A DNA stretch of 64,000 nt from Legionella impletisoli (GTDB taxonomy: Bacteria > Pseudomonadota > Gammaproteobacteria > Legionellales > Legionellaceae): NCBI RefSeq assembly GCF_900639875.1, contig NZ_CAAAIA010000001.1, forward strand, positions 417,129 to 481,128, given 5' to 3'. Shown here one piece after another: positions 26,171 through 35,837 of the stretch. Below the pieces are notes generated by a model. The model saw nothing but the letters and a program-made list of their open reading frames with translations, did not search any database and was not told the origin of the DNA. Within the stretch, counting starts at the first letter, position 1. The number at the start of each line of letters is the position of its first letter. A program made the position numbers and the translations under genes.

Positions 26171-26400
26171 TGAATAACCTGTAAAATGCTCTGTAATAAT
26201 TGCTGAAAAAGACCTCATGTAGTATGGCGAGCTAGCTAGCTGTTAATGCAATACTAGTTTTTTGTCATTGCACGAAGGCGAGAAGTTATCTAACAACCTA
26301 ATATGACTTGTCCCATTTATTTAATTATACTTTAAAATAAAGCTCTATCCCAAGCAGCAAGAACAAACTAAAGCATTTTTATTAAGACTTGAGGCATTTT

Positions 26401-27456
26401 CTAGGTTATTTCAAAACTCAAGGGTTTTTCTGCTGGCTCAAAGTAGGTAGAAACCATCTCATTAGTGACTGCCTCCAGGCATTTAGGCTGCCAGTTCGGT
26501 TCTTTATCCTTATCAACCAACAGCGCTCGGACTCCTTCATAAAAGTCATTTCCCTGCATGAAATGATTCACTAAATTAAAATCCATCTTCAAGCATTCAG
26601 CTAAATTCATAGTCATTGCCTTTCTTATTTGTCTTAACGTCACTTTGAGGCTCAAAGGAGCTTTCGCTTGCAAGATCGTTAACGTTTTTTGATGCCAATC
26701 GTCCTCTTTGCTTTCTAAAAATGAAACAATTGCCTCAACCTCTCCATAATTAAATGACTCTTTTACCTTTGCTTGAATCGATACCATATTACTGGCATAA
26801 GTTGTCGTGTAACGACTTAGGCATGATTCAATCTGTTTTGAGGCATGCTGAGATAAATCAAGCTTAATTAGCTCATCCAATAGGTCTTTCATTGCTTCTG
26901 TTTCAACCACATAGCGAACTAAGCCAAGTTGAAAAGCATCAGCCGCATTCAAACGATTACCCGTTAAAGCAAGGTAAGTGCCGAATTGGTTGGGGCAAAG
27001 AGAGAGTAAATGACTGGCTCCAATATCAGGAAAAAACCCAATTCCTGTTTCAGGCATAGCAAAAGTAAATGCCGTTGATGCAATAGGATGAGAGCCATGA
27101 AGGGAAATGCCAACCCCACCCCCCATAGTAATTCCATCCATCAAAGCAATATAAGGCTTTTTAAAATGATGAATGAAGTGATTTAAGCGGTATTCATGCC
27201 AGAAAAAATCCATTTGTTCTGGATTATCCTGCTGACCTGCTTCATATAACCAACGAACATCCCCACCTGCACAAAAAGCCTTTCCAGGCAGAGCTCGAAC
27301 GACGACTGCATGAATCTTAGAATCTTCTTGCCAAGCCAGTAATTGCTCTTGAATAGCTAAAATCATCGGCAAGGACAACGCATTGAGCGCCTTAGGACGA
27401 TTTAAGGTGATTAAACCAATATGGTTTTCACGGGAAAAGGCCACTCCTTCCGTCAT
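26401..27456 (-). CDS. 3-hydroxyisobutyryl-CoA hydrolase (enoyl-CoA hydratase/isomerase family)
   Basis: 351 residues. Crotonase fold: LITLNRPKALNAL, VVVRALPGKAFCAGGDVRWLYE, YIALMDGITMGGGVGISLHG and PETGIGFFPDIGASHLL. The C-terminal extension (residues 255-351) contains SPLSLKVTLRQ-like APLSLKVTLRQIRKA, FYEGVRALLVDKDKEPNW. This is the HIBYL-CoA hydrolase pattern, which releases 3-hydroxyisobutyrate in valine breakdown. It lies two bases downstream of the enoyl-CoA hydratase gene in the same operon. Confidence 0.88.
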   Translation of the reverse strand: MTEGVAFSRENHIGLITLNRPKALNALSLPMILAIQEQLLAWQEDSKIHAVVVRALPGKAFCAGGDVRWLYEAGQQDNPEQMDFFWHEYRLNHFIHHFKKPYIALMDGITMGGGVGISLHGSHPIASTAFTFAMPETGIGFFPDIGASHLLSLCPNQFGTYLALTGNRLNAADAFQLGLVRYVVETEAMKDLLDELIKLDLSQHASKQIESCLSRYTTTYASNMVSIQAKVKESFNYGEVEAIVSFLESKEDDWHQKTLTILQAKAPLSLKVTLRQIRKAMTMNLAECLKMDFNLVNHFMQGNDFYEGVRALLVDKDKEPNWQPKCLEAVTNEMVSTYFEPAEKPLSFEIT

Positions 27457-27458
27457 AC

Positions 27459-28235
27459 TTACTCTCCCGTAAAGTTCGGTTTTCGCTTTTCTAAAAAGGC
27501 ATTGACGCCTTCATTTTTATCTTTACTAGCGCAAACCTTTGAAAAATGAACGGCTTCAAGATGCAAGGCGTCAGTTAAGGACAGATCATATCCTCGGTCA
27601 ATAACTTCCATCGTACTGGCAACCGCTAAAGGTGCCATGGCTAAGATCTCTTTTAATACCTTGTTACTTTCTTCTAAGAGTTTTTCTGGCTCAACCACCT
27701 TACTCACCAATCCCCATTGTAATGCGGTTTCCGCATCAATAAATCGCCCGGTCAAACATAAATCCAGTGCGCGACCTTTACCTACTAAACGTGCTAATCG
27801 TTGTGTGCCGCCATACCCAGGGATCACGCCAAGCTTTACTTCAGGTTGTCCAAATTGGGCGTTCTTAGATGCAATTCGCAACGTAGCAGACATCGCTAAT
27901 TCACACCCACCTCCAAATGCAAAGCCATTAATCGCAGCCAAAGAAGGCTTACCCAAGGTTTCTAGCTCGCGAAAGCAAGCTTGACCACATTCAGCAAATT
28001 GATATCCTGTTTTTGCATTGCATTCAGCAAGGCGATTAATGTCAGCTCCCGCACAAAAAGCCTTACCAGTACCAGTAATGAGTACAGCCTTCACGTTATT
28101 GTCTTCTCGTGCAAATTGGAATTTTTCCCATAAGCTATGCAAAATTTCAGTGCTTAAGGCGTTTAGCTTTTCAGGACGATTTAAGGTTAGCGTGAGGATC
28201 CCATGCTCATCAAGCTGTTCATCAATGTAGCTCAT
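27459..28235 (-). CDS. Enoyl-CoA hydratase
   Basis: 258 residues, typical length. Oxyanion-hole blocks KAVLITGTGKAFCAGADI and LAAINGFAFGGGCELAMS; the two catalytic Glu positions fall in GGGCELAM and PEVKLGVIPGYGGTQRLARL. It hydrates 2-enoyl-CoA, likely methacrylyl-CoA or another short-chain substrate given its neighbours. It is the middle gene of a three-gene acyl-CoA operon. Confidence 0.92.
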   Translation of the reverse strand: MSYIDEQLDEHGILTLTLNRPEKLNALSTEILHSLWEKFQFAREDNNVKAVLITGTGKAFCAGADINRLAECNAKTGYQFAECGQACFRELETLGKPSLAAINGFAFGGGCELAMSATLRIASKNAQFGQPEVKLGVIPGYGGTQRLARLVGKGRALDLCLTGRFIDAETALQWGLVSKVVEPEKLLEESNKVLKEILAMAPLAVASTMEVIDRGYDLSLTDALHLEAVHFSKVCASKDKNEGVNAFLEKRKPNFTGE

Positions 28236-28289
28236 TCTTTAAACTCCTGTTTTTTAATGTTTAAGTAGTATAGGCCATCTTGGCTTTTG

Positions 28290-29444
28290 TTATTCGATTG
28301 AAAATTCCTCATCTAGAACCGTTTTGGCTATGATTTCTCGCATAATTTCATTGGTTCCTTCAAGAATTTGATGCACCCTTAAATCTCTAAAAATGCGTTC
28401 AATTTGATAATCACATAAGTAACCATAACCACCGTGTAATTGCATGGCTTTATCTGCAATTTTAAATGCTGCATCGGTTGCGATGCGTTTAGCCATAGCG
28501 CAATAAAGTGGTGCATTAGGATCTTCATTATCTAAAGACTCTGCAGCACGATAAACCATTAATCGAGCCGATTCAAACTCTGAAATCATATCTGCAAAAT
28601 AGAATCTTAAGGCTTGTATTTTAGTTAAAGGTAAACCGAACTGCTTTCGTTCATTCATGTAGCGTTGTGTTAATCGTAAACAAGCCAATGCACCTCCTAG
28701 AGAGCAAGCCGCAATGTTTACTCGCCCACCATTCAAAGCATTTAAAGCAATCTTAAATCCAGCCCCCTCCTCACCCACTCGATTTGAAACTGGAATCCGA
28801 CAATCTTCAAAAAACACCATCGAAGTCGGTTGACTTCTCCACCCCATTTTTCTTTCCTGCTGACCAAAGCTTATGCCTGGCCTATCTTTTTCAACCAAAA
28901 CACAACTGATTCCTTGATGGGTTTCATCACCGGTGCGAACCATGCAGAGATAGACATCACTCACACCACCACCAGAAATAAACGCCTTTGCGCCATTGAG
29001 GATATAATCCTCTTTATCACGGACAGCCCGAGTCTTTAAAGAAGCTGCATCTGAGCCTGATTCTGGCTCAGTCAAGCAGTAGCTAGAAAGCACTTGCATC
29101 GACGTTAGTTTTGGCCCCCACAGTTTTCGAAGAGATTCGTTCGCATAGCGATCAATAAGTGAGGTCACCATATTATGAATAGAAAGATAAGCACTGGTGC
29201 TGATGCAGCCTGAGGCTAATTGCTCAAAAATAATTGCCCCATCGAGCCGAGATAAGCCAGCACCTCCAATGTCTTCACGAACGACCATGCCCGCCATGCC
29301 AAGCTGTGCTGCTTCTTGTAATACCTCAATAGGAAATTCATGCTGCTCATCCCAGCGTTCGGCATTGGGGGCGAGTTTTTTCTGAGCAAATTCGGAAGCC
29401 ATATTTCGAAAAGCATGGTGGTCTTCACTTAGATGAAATTGCAT
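28290..29444 (-). CDS. Acyl-CoA dehydrogenase (isobutyryl-CoA-type)
   Basis: 384 residues. Family blocks: YCLTEPESGSDAASLKT (FAD and substrate site), WRSQPTSMVFFEDCRIP, LNGGRVNIAACSLG, QLHGGYGYLCDYQIERIFRDLRVHQILEGTNEIMREIIA with the catalytic Glu in EGTNEI. It oxidises an acyl-CoA and passes electrons to ETF. With the hydratase and HIBYL-CoA hydrolase downstream, the set covers three consecutive steps of valine degradation (isobutyryl-CoA to 3-hydroxyisobutyrate). Exact substrate is inferred from context. Confidence 0.9.
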   Translation of the reverse strand: MQFHLSEDHHAFRNMASEFAQKKLAPNAERWDEQHEFPIEVLQEAAQLGMAGMVVREDIGGAGLSRLDGAIIFEQLASGCISTSAYLSIHNMVTSLIDRYANESLRKLWGPKLTSMQVLSSYCLTEPESGSDAASLKTRAVRDKEDYILNGAKAFISGGGVSDVYLCMVRTGDETHQGISCVLVEKDRPGISFGQQERKMGWRSQPTSMVFFEDCRIPVSNRVGEEGAGFKIALNALNGGRVNIAACSLGGALACLRLTQRYMNERKQFGLPLTKIQALRFYFADMISEFESARLMVYRAAESLDNEDPNAPLYCAMAKRIATDAAFKIADKAMQLHGGYGYLCDYQIERIFRDLRVHQILEGTNEIMREIIAKTVLDEEFSIE

Positions 29445-29579
29445 GGTCTAGCTCCTTCTAGTCAACTACCGAATTTAGGATGATAAACATTTTTTAGATC
29501 ATCAAGCATAGGATGACCTGGTGTAAAATGATATTATTGCCAATTTTTAGCGCCGGCGAAAGGAAAAAAGAAGAACCAC

Positions 29580-31394
29580 ATGGAAACATTCACCCCATCC
29601 CAACTCACTCCCAATCGCATACTAAAACAGTATTATGGATTCGAGTATTTTCGCAAGCCACAAGAAGAAATTGTAAATGACTTATGCGCCGGTCTCGACT
29701 TATTAGTGCTGATGCCTACAGGTGGCGGCAAATCGCTTTGTTATCAAATTCCCTCCTTGGTTCGAGGAGGTGTTGGAATCATTGTCTCCCCTTTGATAGC
29801 CCTGATGGAAGATCAAGTTGCCGCTTTAAAATCCCTAGGCATTCGTGCTGCTTACTATAACTCCTCATTATCCAGTAGCGAGTCTCGCCAAGTGTTACAA
29901 GACTTGCATAATCAAGCGCTTGATCTACTCTATATTGCACCAGAACGGCTAATCAGCAGCGCATTTCTCGAGCGATTAGAAGACTCAGAAATTGCGCTTT
30001 TTGCCATTGATGAAGCACATTGCATTTCGCAATGGGGACATGACTTTCGACCTGAGTATGCTGCATTAGGCATTTTAAAATCTCAATTTCCACACGTCCC
30101 CATTATCGCCCTAACCGCAACCGCAGATAGACTGACTCAAAAAGACATTATTCAACGACTTAATTATAAGCCCAAAGAATATATTGCTTCGTTTAATCGC
30201 CCCAATATCCACTATCGCGTCTCTATGAAGACTAATGCTTTAAAGCAACTTACTGAGTTTTTGGAAACGTTTCCCAATGAGTCTGGGATTATTTATTGTG
30301 GAACACGAGCGCGCGTTGAAAGTCTTTCGTTAAAATTAATGGATAAAGGCTATCGCGCAAGAGCCTATCACGCGGGGCTTCCTTATGATGAGCGTCGCGA
30401 AGTGCAATCCCTTTTTCGACATGATCACATTGATATTGTGGTGGCTACTATTGCGTTTGGCATGGGGATAGACAAGCCAGATGTGCGCTTTGTGGTACAT
30501 TTTGACTTACCCAAAACGATTGAAAGTTATTATCAAGAAACAGGAAGAGCAGGGCGTGATGGGCTGCCAGCAGAAGCGTTATTGCTCTATGATCCAGCAG
30601 ACAGTGGCCGCTTAAGAGGCCATATAGCCGCTTTAACTCAAGAAGAGCAAAAACGCATCGAAACCAATAAGTTAAATCATATGTTGGCTTTCGCTGAAGC
30701 GACCCATTGCCGGCGTCAAATTTTGCTGCGTTATTTTAACGAAACGTGTAACGAAACCTGCAATTATTGCGATGTATGCGATCACCCACCTGAAATGATC
30801 GATGCCACAGTGGATGCACAAAAAGTCCTTTCCTGTATTTATCGTTTAAAACAAAGTTACGGAATAACCCATGTGATTGATGTGCTTCGCGGAAGTAGTG
30901 CTGAAAAAATTAAACAACTGGGGCATCACAACTTATCCACGTTTGGCATTGGCCAAGACAAGGCGGTCTCTTATTGGAAGCATCTACTTTGGCAATTAAT
31001 TCACCGAGATTACTGTTATCAAGACTTGGATCATTTTAATGTAATACGTCTCACTAAGAAAGCCATTCCTATTCTTAAAGGGGAAGAGCAAATACAATTA
31101 TGCGTACCTCCTAAGCCTAGTCCTTCCAAAGAGAAAAAGGAACGAGAGACATTTAGTCGTACTAAAAGTCCTATGTTTAATACGCTAAGCCTGTTAAGAA
31201 GAACCATTGCAAATGAAGAAGGCAAACCTCCTTTCATGATTTTCAGCGATGCCACCTTATTTGAAATGGCCGAACGTAAACCGAAAACACTAGATGAGTT
31301 TATTATGATTTCTGGGGTGGGAAAATATAAGCTGGATTTGTATGGAGAAGTGTTTATTCGAGCGATTGCTGCTCAAACGGAAGAAATGGCTTGA
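29580..31394 (+). CDS. recQ: ATP-dependent DNA helicase RecQ
   Basis: 604 residues. Helicase motifs: I LMPTGGGKSLCYQIPSL, Ia/Ib PLIALMEDQV, II FAIDEAHCISQWGHDFRPEY, III ALTATAD, VI YQETGRAGRDGLPAEALLLY. A zinc-binding RQC region follows (CRRQILLRYFNE...CNETCNYCDVCDHP), then a C-terminal HRDC domain near residues 530-600 (LFEMAERKPKTLDEFIMISGVG). It unwinds DNA 3' to 5' in recombination and repair. Monocistronic, divergent from the acyl-CoA operon. Confidence 0.97.
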   Translation: METFTPSQLTPNRILKQYYGFEYFRKPQEEIVNDLCAGLDLLVLMPTGGGKSLCYQIPSLVRGGVGIIVSPLIALMEDQVAALKSLGIRAAYYNSSLSSSESRQVLQDLHNQALDLLYIAPERLISSAFLERLEDSEIALFAIDEAHCISQWGHDFRPEYAALGILKSQFPHVPIIALTATADRLTQKDIIQRLNYKPKEYIASFNRPNIHYRVSMKTNALKQLTEFLETFPNESGIIYCGTRARVESLSLKLMDKGYRARAYHAGLPYDERREVQSLFRHDHIDIVVATIAFGMGIDKPDVRFVVHFDLPKTIESYYQETGRAGRDGLPAEALLLYDPADSGRLRGHIAALTQEEQKRIETNKLNHMLAFAEATHCRRQILLRYFNETCNETCNYCDVCDHPPEMIDATVDAQKVLSCIYRLKQSYGITHVIDVLRGSSAEKIKQLGHHNLSTFGIGQDKAVSYWKHLLWQLIHRDYCYQDLDHFNVIRLTKKAIPILKGEEQIQLCVPPKPSPSKEKKERETFSRTKSPMFNTLSLLRRTIANEEGKPPFMIFSDATLFEMAERKPKTLDEFIMISGVGKYKLDLYGEVFIRAIAAQTEEMA

Positions 31395-31410
31395 GCGATT
31401 TAAAAAAGAC

Positions 31411-31439
31411 AACGTACTGCGGCTTGGCCGCAGTACCCA
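31411..31439 (-). repeat. Variable-stem hairpin, single copy
   Basis: On the minus strand: GGGT, arm ACTGCGG, loop CCAAG, arm CCGCAGT, ACGTTG. All seven pairs are perfect. It lies in the convergent gap between recQ and dodecin and could terminate both transcripts. It shares foot and loop with the copies at 39.5-40.2, 55.9 and 63.6-63.9 kb but has a different stem. Confidence 0.75.
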
Positions 31440-31455
31440 TGCTAGGAACTAAATT

Positions 31456-31656
31456 TTAAGACTGATACCCAATTTTAACTTTCACTTGATAATACTTCGT
31501 TTTATCGTCTTCAATAAACCCACGAGTTTCGACCACTTCAAACCAATTTAATTTTCCAAAATCATTAGATGCTTTCATAATTGCAGCATTAATAGCATCT
31601 TCAATGCCTTTTTGGGATGTTCCGACGAGTTCTATAACTTGATACACTTTATCCAT
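31456..31656 (-). CDS. Dodecin family flavin-binding protein
   Basis: 66 residues. It has the start KVYQVIELVGTSQKGIEDAINAAI and the centre KLNWFEVVETRGFIEDDK of dodecins, including the Trp that stacks on flavin. Dodecamers bind and store flavin. It overlaps the ccmI stop by one base, so it may be transcribed at the end of the ccm operon. Confidence 0.92.
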   Translation of the reverse strand: MDKVYQVIELVGTSQKGIEDAINAAIMKASNDFGKLNWFEVVETRGFIEDDKTKYYQVKVKIGYQS

Positions 31657-32339
31657 TATTCTTGATCTCCTTTCTTTTTCTGAGTAAGGCTTTGGGCCTT
31701 AGCGATGGCTTTTCGGATGGCCTGGGCATCTTCCGAGTCGGGATGTACCAAGCTTAATAATTGTTGCCAATATTGAATGGCCTGTCCATAATCATGGCTG
31801 ATGAATGAATCCATAGCAAGCATTGCCAAAGCATCAGGTTGATTAGGCTGCTTTTGTAATACCGAAAAAAATAAACCTCGAATCGAATCATTAAATTGAT
31901 GGTGATTTAATTGCCATTGACTTTGAGCGTAATTAACAGCAATTTGAATATCATCAGAATTCAATGCGTAAGCCGTTTTAAACGCTTGGTTGGCATCATC
32001 CCATGCTTCTTGAGTTGTGTACAATCGCCCTAATAAGTACCAACCACGTGGATCCAAAGGATTATTATCCACGCGAGTTTTAAGTTTCAAAATTAATTCC
32101 TGTGGGCTTTTAATTGACTTTAAAACCTCCTGGACCTGACGTTGTTTTTTTTGTTCACCCAAATAAGCTTGCCAATGGACCCAACCACCCCACTGCCAAT
32201 AAGCAGTAGTAATTAAAATAATGAACAACGGTGTGATGCTAATAACCCAAGATTTCTTTAAACGTAAGGGATAGAAAACCAAGCTTAACGCGATGGTTAT
32301 AAGAAAAATACCAATACTAATCGTTAGCCAATTACTCAT
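31656..32339 (-). CDS. ccmI: Cytochrome c biogenesis protein CcmI, TPR type
   Basis: 227 residues from the ATG at 32339 (MSNWLTISIGIFLITIALSL). An upstream in-frame ATG at 32408 lies inside ccmH and is rejected. Two N-terminal membrane helices are followed by TPR-like helices (DPRGWYLLGRLYTTQEAWDDANQAFKTAYALN, and a second near QPDALAMLAMDSFISHDYGQAIQYW). It delivers apocytochrome c to the haem ligation complex. It overlaps ccmH by eight bases. Confidence 0.88.
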   Translation of the reverse strand: MSNWLTISIGIFLITIALSLVFYPLRLKKSWVISITPLFIILITTAYWQWGGWVHWQAYLGEQKKQRQVQEVLKSIKSPQELILKLKTRVDNNPLDPRGWYLLGRLYTTQEAWDDANQAFKTAYALNSDDIQIAVNYAQSQWQLNHHQFNDSIRGLFFSVLQKQPNQPDALAMLAMDSFISHDYGQAIQYWQQLLSLVHPDSEDAQAIRKAIAKAQSLTQKKKGDQE

Positions 32340-32730
32340 GTGCTTGTCGCTTAAAACAGGTTTTCCAGAAAATTCCAAACCCAATACCCAAAAAGAGCAT
32401 TGGCCCAAACCATAAAAATAAGGTAATTCCCTTTACAGGCGGCTTAAATAAAATAAAATCACCATACCGCTCGGAAAGATAATTCGTGATGTCATGATCG
32501 CTTTTCCCTGCAGTTACTAACGCATACACCTCACCACGCAAATCTTTTGCCAAAGGCGCGTTTGAGTCGGATAAATCTTGATTTTGGCAAACAAGACAGC
32601 GCAGTTCTCGCAAAAGATGATTAAATTGCGCTTCTTGTTTTGGAGAGTCAAAAGAATACAAAGGCTTTGCTAAAACGGTTAGAACAAATAAGCTTAAGCT
32701 TAAACCCACTAAAAAACGCAATCCCTTCAT
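32332..32730 (-). CDS. ccmH: Cytochrome c maturation protein CcmH
   Basis: 132 residues from ATG 32730, which overlaps the ccmG stop as ATGA and follows a GAGGAG site; a longer frame from 32778 is rejected. It has a signal sequence, then LLRELRCLVCQNQDLSDSNA with the redox CxxC (Cys-Leu-Val-Cys), then a C-terminal membrane helix (FLWFGPMLFLGIGFGIFW). It keeps apocytochrome cysteines reduced for haem attachment. The split CcmH/CcmI arrangement matches Pseudomonas and Legionella. Confidence 0.94.
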   Translation of the reverse strand: MKGLRFLVGLSLSLFVLTVLAKPLYSFDSPKQEAQFNHLLRELRCLVCQNQDLSDSNAPLAKDLRGEVYALVTAGKSDHDITNYLSERYGDFILFKPPVKGITLFLWFGPMLFLGIGFGIFWKTCFKRQAHE

Positions 32731-33263
32731 TCGGTCTCCTCGAGTTCTTTCCAGCGGGGAATAAAAGCTTGCTCCCAAACCAGAGGCGTCATTGGGCCCG
32801 TATGGCGATATCGGATCCGTCCCTTTTTATCAATCAAAAATGTTTCTGGAGTGCCATAAACTCCCAAATCAATCGCAGCGCGTCCATCCTTATCCTCGCC
32901 AATAAGTTTATAAGGATTTCCCCATTCTGAAAGCCACTGCTTCGCATCGTTTGGGTTATCTTTATAATTTAAGCCAAAAATCGGTACGCCCTCGGTAGCC
33001 AATTGCATTAAAAATACTTGCTCTTGTGCACACGCATCACACCAACTAGCCCATACATTTAACAAAGAGATTTCATGGTTTAAATCTTTAGGAGTAAATA
33101 ATCGATCACGATGACTTAACTCAGGCAAGGAAAAATCAGGCAAAGGCTTTTCTATCATCGTGGAAGGAAGTTTGTGGGGATCTAGAGAAAGCCCGCGCCA
33201 AAAGAATAGCACCAATAACGCAAACAATAATAAGGGTAATAATTTAATGATCCGAACCCTCAT
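32727..33263 (-). CDS. ccmG: Thiol:disulphide interchange protein CcmG/DsbE
   Basis: 178 residues: an N-terminal membrane anchor (ILKLLPLLLFALLVLFFW type) and a thioredoxin fold with the active site WASWCDACAQEQ. The usual motif is WCxxC, so the central Asp-Ala pair is slightly unusual. YGTPETFLIDKKGRIRYRHTGPM is the cis-Pro segment. It reduces CcmH/apocytochrome in the periplasm. It overlaps ccmF by four bases. Confidence 0.94.
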   Translation of the reverse strand: MRVRIIKLLPLLLFALLVLFFWRGLSLDPHKLPSTMIEKPLPDFSLPELSHRDRLFTPKDLNHEISLLNVWASWCDACAQEQVFLMQLATEGVPIFGLNYKDNPNDAKQWLSEWGNPYKLIGEDKDGRAAIDLGVYGTPETFLIDKKGRIRYRHTGPMTPLVWEQAFIPRWKELEETE

Positions 33264-35212
33264 GCCTTAAGCTCCTTAAAGTGCAAGGAATGTTTTTGTC
33301 GTTGTTTATAGTATCTGCGGTCAGTCATAGCTAATAAGCCTCCGATTAATATGAAAAAGCCACCGCCCCAAATCCAACGAACGAAGGGTTTAAAATACAA
33401 TCGGACCGACCAAGCATGATGGTCCAGCGGTTCACCTAAAGCAATATAAATGTCGCGAAAAGGAGTCACATCGATAGCAGAATCTGTCATGGGCATATTT
33501 GCAATATCATAGATTCTTTTTTCAGGATAGATATTCGCTATACGACCTTGATTTTCCACTTGAAAATGCGCGCGTGCACCATGATAATTTGGGCCAGTTA
33601 AAGAAGACTCACCAATAAATCGAATCGTATAGCTTGAAAGTTTAGCTTCCTCACCTGGCGCCATTTTTACATCTTCTTGGAGTCCATAACCATTTGAAAT
33701 CACAATCCCTATCACGGTAACGGCTACACCAAGATGTGCCACAACCATACCCCAATACGATTGAGCAATCCCAGAGAAGCCTCTTTCGTGTAATTTTAAA
33801 ACGCAAGATTTTAAGGTACTAAACACAATCCAAGCTGCTAAGATAAGTCCTAAAAGCACAGGAAATTGTAACGAAGATTTTGTTATCCAAATCAAACCAC
33901 ATGATGAGATAAGGCTAAGCAATAAAGGTGTTGTTAGAGTTTTTGCAATGCGTGAGAAGCTATCTTTTTGCCAGCGCAAATGTATGCCAATTCCCATTAA
34001 AACCAGCACCGGAACCATCAAAGGCACAAACACGGCATTAAAATAAGGTGCACCGACCGATAGCTTACCAAGACCCAATCCATCAATGAGTAAAGGATAT
34101 ACTGTACCCATCAGCACCGTAAGCATGATCACAGATAAAAAGACATTATTCAGCAGCAAAACGCTTTCGCGTGAGATTGGAGAGGGATAAGTGGCGTTTT
34201 GTAACGTTTGGGCGCGAAACGAAAACAACAGAAGTGACCCACCAATGACCACAAGTAAAAAGCACAAAATATAAAGACCTCGTTGTGGGTCCACGGCAAA
34301 TGCATGCACTGAGGTTAATACCCCTGAGCGCACTAGAAACGTTCCAATAAGACTTAATGAAAAGGCAGTAATGGCTAATAAGATAGTCCAGGCTTTAAAC
34401 TGCTGTCGCTTTTCACTTACCGCCAATGAGTGCAGTAATGCTGTACCCACTAGCCAAGGCATAAAGGATGCATTTTCGACGGGATCCCAAAACCACCATC
34501 CACCCCAACCTAATTCACGATATGCCCACCAGCTCCCTAAGGTAATTCCCGTAGTCAAACAACACCAAGCCGCAAGCGTCCAAGGTCTTGTCCATTTTGA
34601 CCACCCTGACTCAATTCGACCGGCCCAAAGCGCTGCTATCGCAAAAGCAAACGCCACGGAAAATCCAACATATCCCATATACAACATAGGGGGATGAAAT
34701 AAAAATCCTAAATCTTGTAACAGTGGATTTAGATCGCGCCCTTGTGTGGTTAATAGTTGAAATTGCCGCACAAAAGGGTTCGAAGCTATGAGCAAAAAGA
34801 AAATAAAACCAACACTTAACCAGCCTAATACTGCTAAAACTCGAGCACGCATGGCGAGAGGTAGACTATTGCTGAAAAAGGCGACGGCCATCATCCATAC
34901 AGTTAAAATAGCAACCCACAAGAGCATCGACCCTTCATGCCCTCCCCATACAGCACAGAGCTTATAATACCAAGGGAGAAGAACGCTGGAGTTAGCCAGT
35001 ACATAAGTCACTGAGAAATCATTTTGTAAAAAACAAACCGTAAGGCAAAGATAGGCTAATGAAACGAAGAAGAATTGGCCATAAACATACACATTTGCTG
35101 CCGCTTGCCATGCAAGATTCTGCTTTAAGACTCCTAGTGCTGGGATAATGGCAAGAAGTAGCGCGAACATACCAGCCAGGATTAAAGAAAATAAACCAAT
35201 TTCAGCAATCAT
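33260..35212 (-). CDS. ccmF: Haem lyase CcmF
   Basis: 650 residues, many membrane helices. The WWD haem-handling motif is GWGGWWFWDPVENASFMPW, preceded by GGHEGSMLLWV. The C-terminal periplasmic part is GSSLTGPNYHG-like, and VTPFRDIYIALGEPLDHHAWSVRLYFKPFVRWIW is present. It ligates haem to apocytochrome c together with CcmH/I. It starts 38 bases after the ccmE stop. Confidence 0.96.
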   Translation of the reverse strand: MIAEIGLFSLILAGMFALLLAIIPALGVLKQNLAWQAAANVYVYGQFFFVSLAYLCLTVCFLQNDFSVTYVLANSSVLLPWYYKLCAVWGGHEGSMLLWVAILTVWMMAVAFFSNSLPLAMRARVLAVLGWLSVGFIFFLLIASNPFVRQFQLLTTQGRDLNPLLQDLGFLFHPPMLYMGYVGFSVAFAFAIAALWAGRIESGWSKWTRPWTLAAWCCLTTGITLGSWWAYRELGWGGWWFWDPVENASFMPWLVGTALLHSLAVSEKRQQFKAWTILLAITAFSLSLIGTFLVRSGVLTSVHAFAVDPQRGLYILCFLLVVIGGSLLLFSFRAQTLQNATYPSPISRESVLLLNNVFLSVIMLTVLMGTVYPLLIDGLGLGKLSVGAPYFNAVFVPLMVPVLVLMGIGIHLRWQKDSFSRIAKTLTTPLLLSLISSCGLIWITKSSLQFPVLLGLILAAWIVFSTLKSCVLKLHERGFSGIAQSYWGMVVAHLGVAVTVIGIVISNGYGLQEDVKMAPGEEAKLSSYTIRFIGESSLTGPNYHGARAHFQVENQGRIANIYPEKRIYDIANMPMTDSAIDVTPFRDIYIALGEPLDHHAWSVRLYFKPFVRWIWGGGFFILIGGLLAMTDRRYYKQRQKHSLHFKELKA

Positions 35213-35250
35213 ATACTATACAACGTTCCGAGTTTTTATAAAAAAAAATG

Positions 35251-35673
35251 TTATTGTTTAGCCAAGGAATCTCTGACTTCAGGTGGCATATAATTCTCAT
35301 CATGCTTTGCCAGCACTTCAAGTGCTTTAAAATGACCGGCTTTCTCGAGTATGCCCTGCGCCACAATGCCCTGCCCTTCACGAAATAAGTCCGGTAAAAT
35401 TCCTTTATATTCAATCGATAACGTATGTTTAAAATCCGTGATTTGAAACTGAACGAATAAACCCTCACCGGTTCGCTTCACGCTGTCTTTAACCACCATT
35501 CCTCCAACTCGAATGGCGTGATGATATGGTGCTTGTCCTTCAGAGATTTGAGTTGGAGAATAAAATAAGCTTAGGTTTTGTCTTAATGCATACAAAACCA
35601 AAAAGCTAACAAGCATTAGAACCAATACCACGGACAACACACCAATCAATTTACGACGTCTTATTGCATTCAT
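35251..35673 (-). CDS. ccmE: Haem chaperone CcmE
   Basis: 140 residues. It has an N-terminal membrane anchor, [19 protein letters not shown], and a beta-barrel with [13 protein letters not shown]. The covalent haem-binding His lies in [14 protein letters not shown]. It accepts haem from CcmC and passes it to CcmF. Its ATG overlaps the ccmD stop. Confidence 0.95.
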   Translation of the reverse strand: MNAIRRRKLIGVLSVVLVLMLVSFLVLYALRQNLSLFYSPTQISEGQAPYHHAIRVGGMVVKDSVKRTGEGLFVQFQITDFKHTLSIEYKGILPDLFREGQGIVAQGILEKAGHFKALEVLAKHDENYMPPEVRDSLAKQ

Positions 35674-35837
35674 TGTTGGCTTCCCTTAAGCCATTGATGC
35701 AATCGTTTGTGCGTCTCTACTTTTTTTCTCTGACAAACAATGAGATTGCCAAGCAAAACGCTTGCGGCAAGCCCATAAGCCGCCCAAACATAGACTCCGT
35801 AGCCTCCCATAGAAAACCAGTGCAGCAGCGAATTCAT
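35670..35837 (-). CDS. ccmD: Haem exporter subunit CcmD
   Basis: 55 residues, short but clearly real: it begins [18 protein letters not shown], then one membrane helix [16 protein letters not shown] and a basic tail [25 protein letters not shown] is the CcmD signature. Its start overlaps the ccmC stop (ATGA at 35834-35837) and its stop overlaps the ccmE start (35670-35673). It helps CcmC load haem onto CcmE. Confidence 0.93.
   Translation of the reverse strand: MNSLLHWFSMGGYGVYVWAAYGLAASVLLGNLIVCQRKKVETHKRLHQWLKGSQQ

Noticed and set aside
35202..35468. ORF overlapping ccmE, minus strand
   Set aside because: Shadow frame of ccmE and the ccmE-ccmF gap, with no family resemblance.
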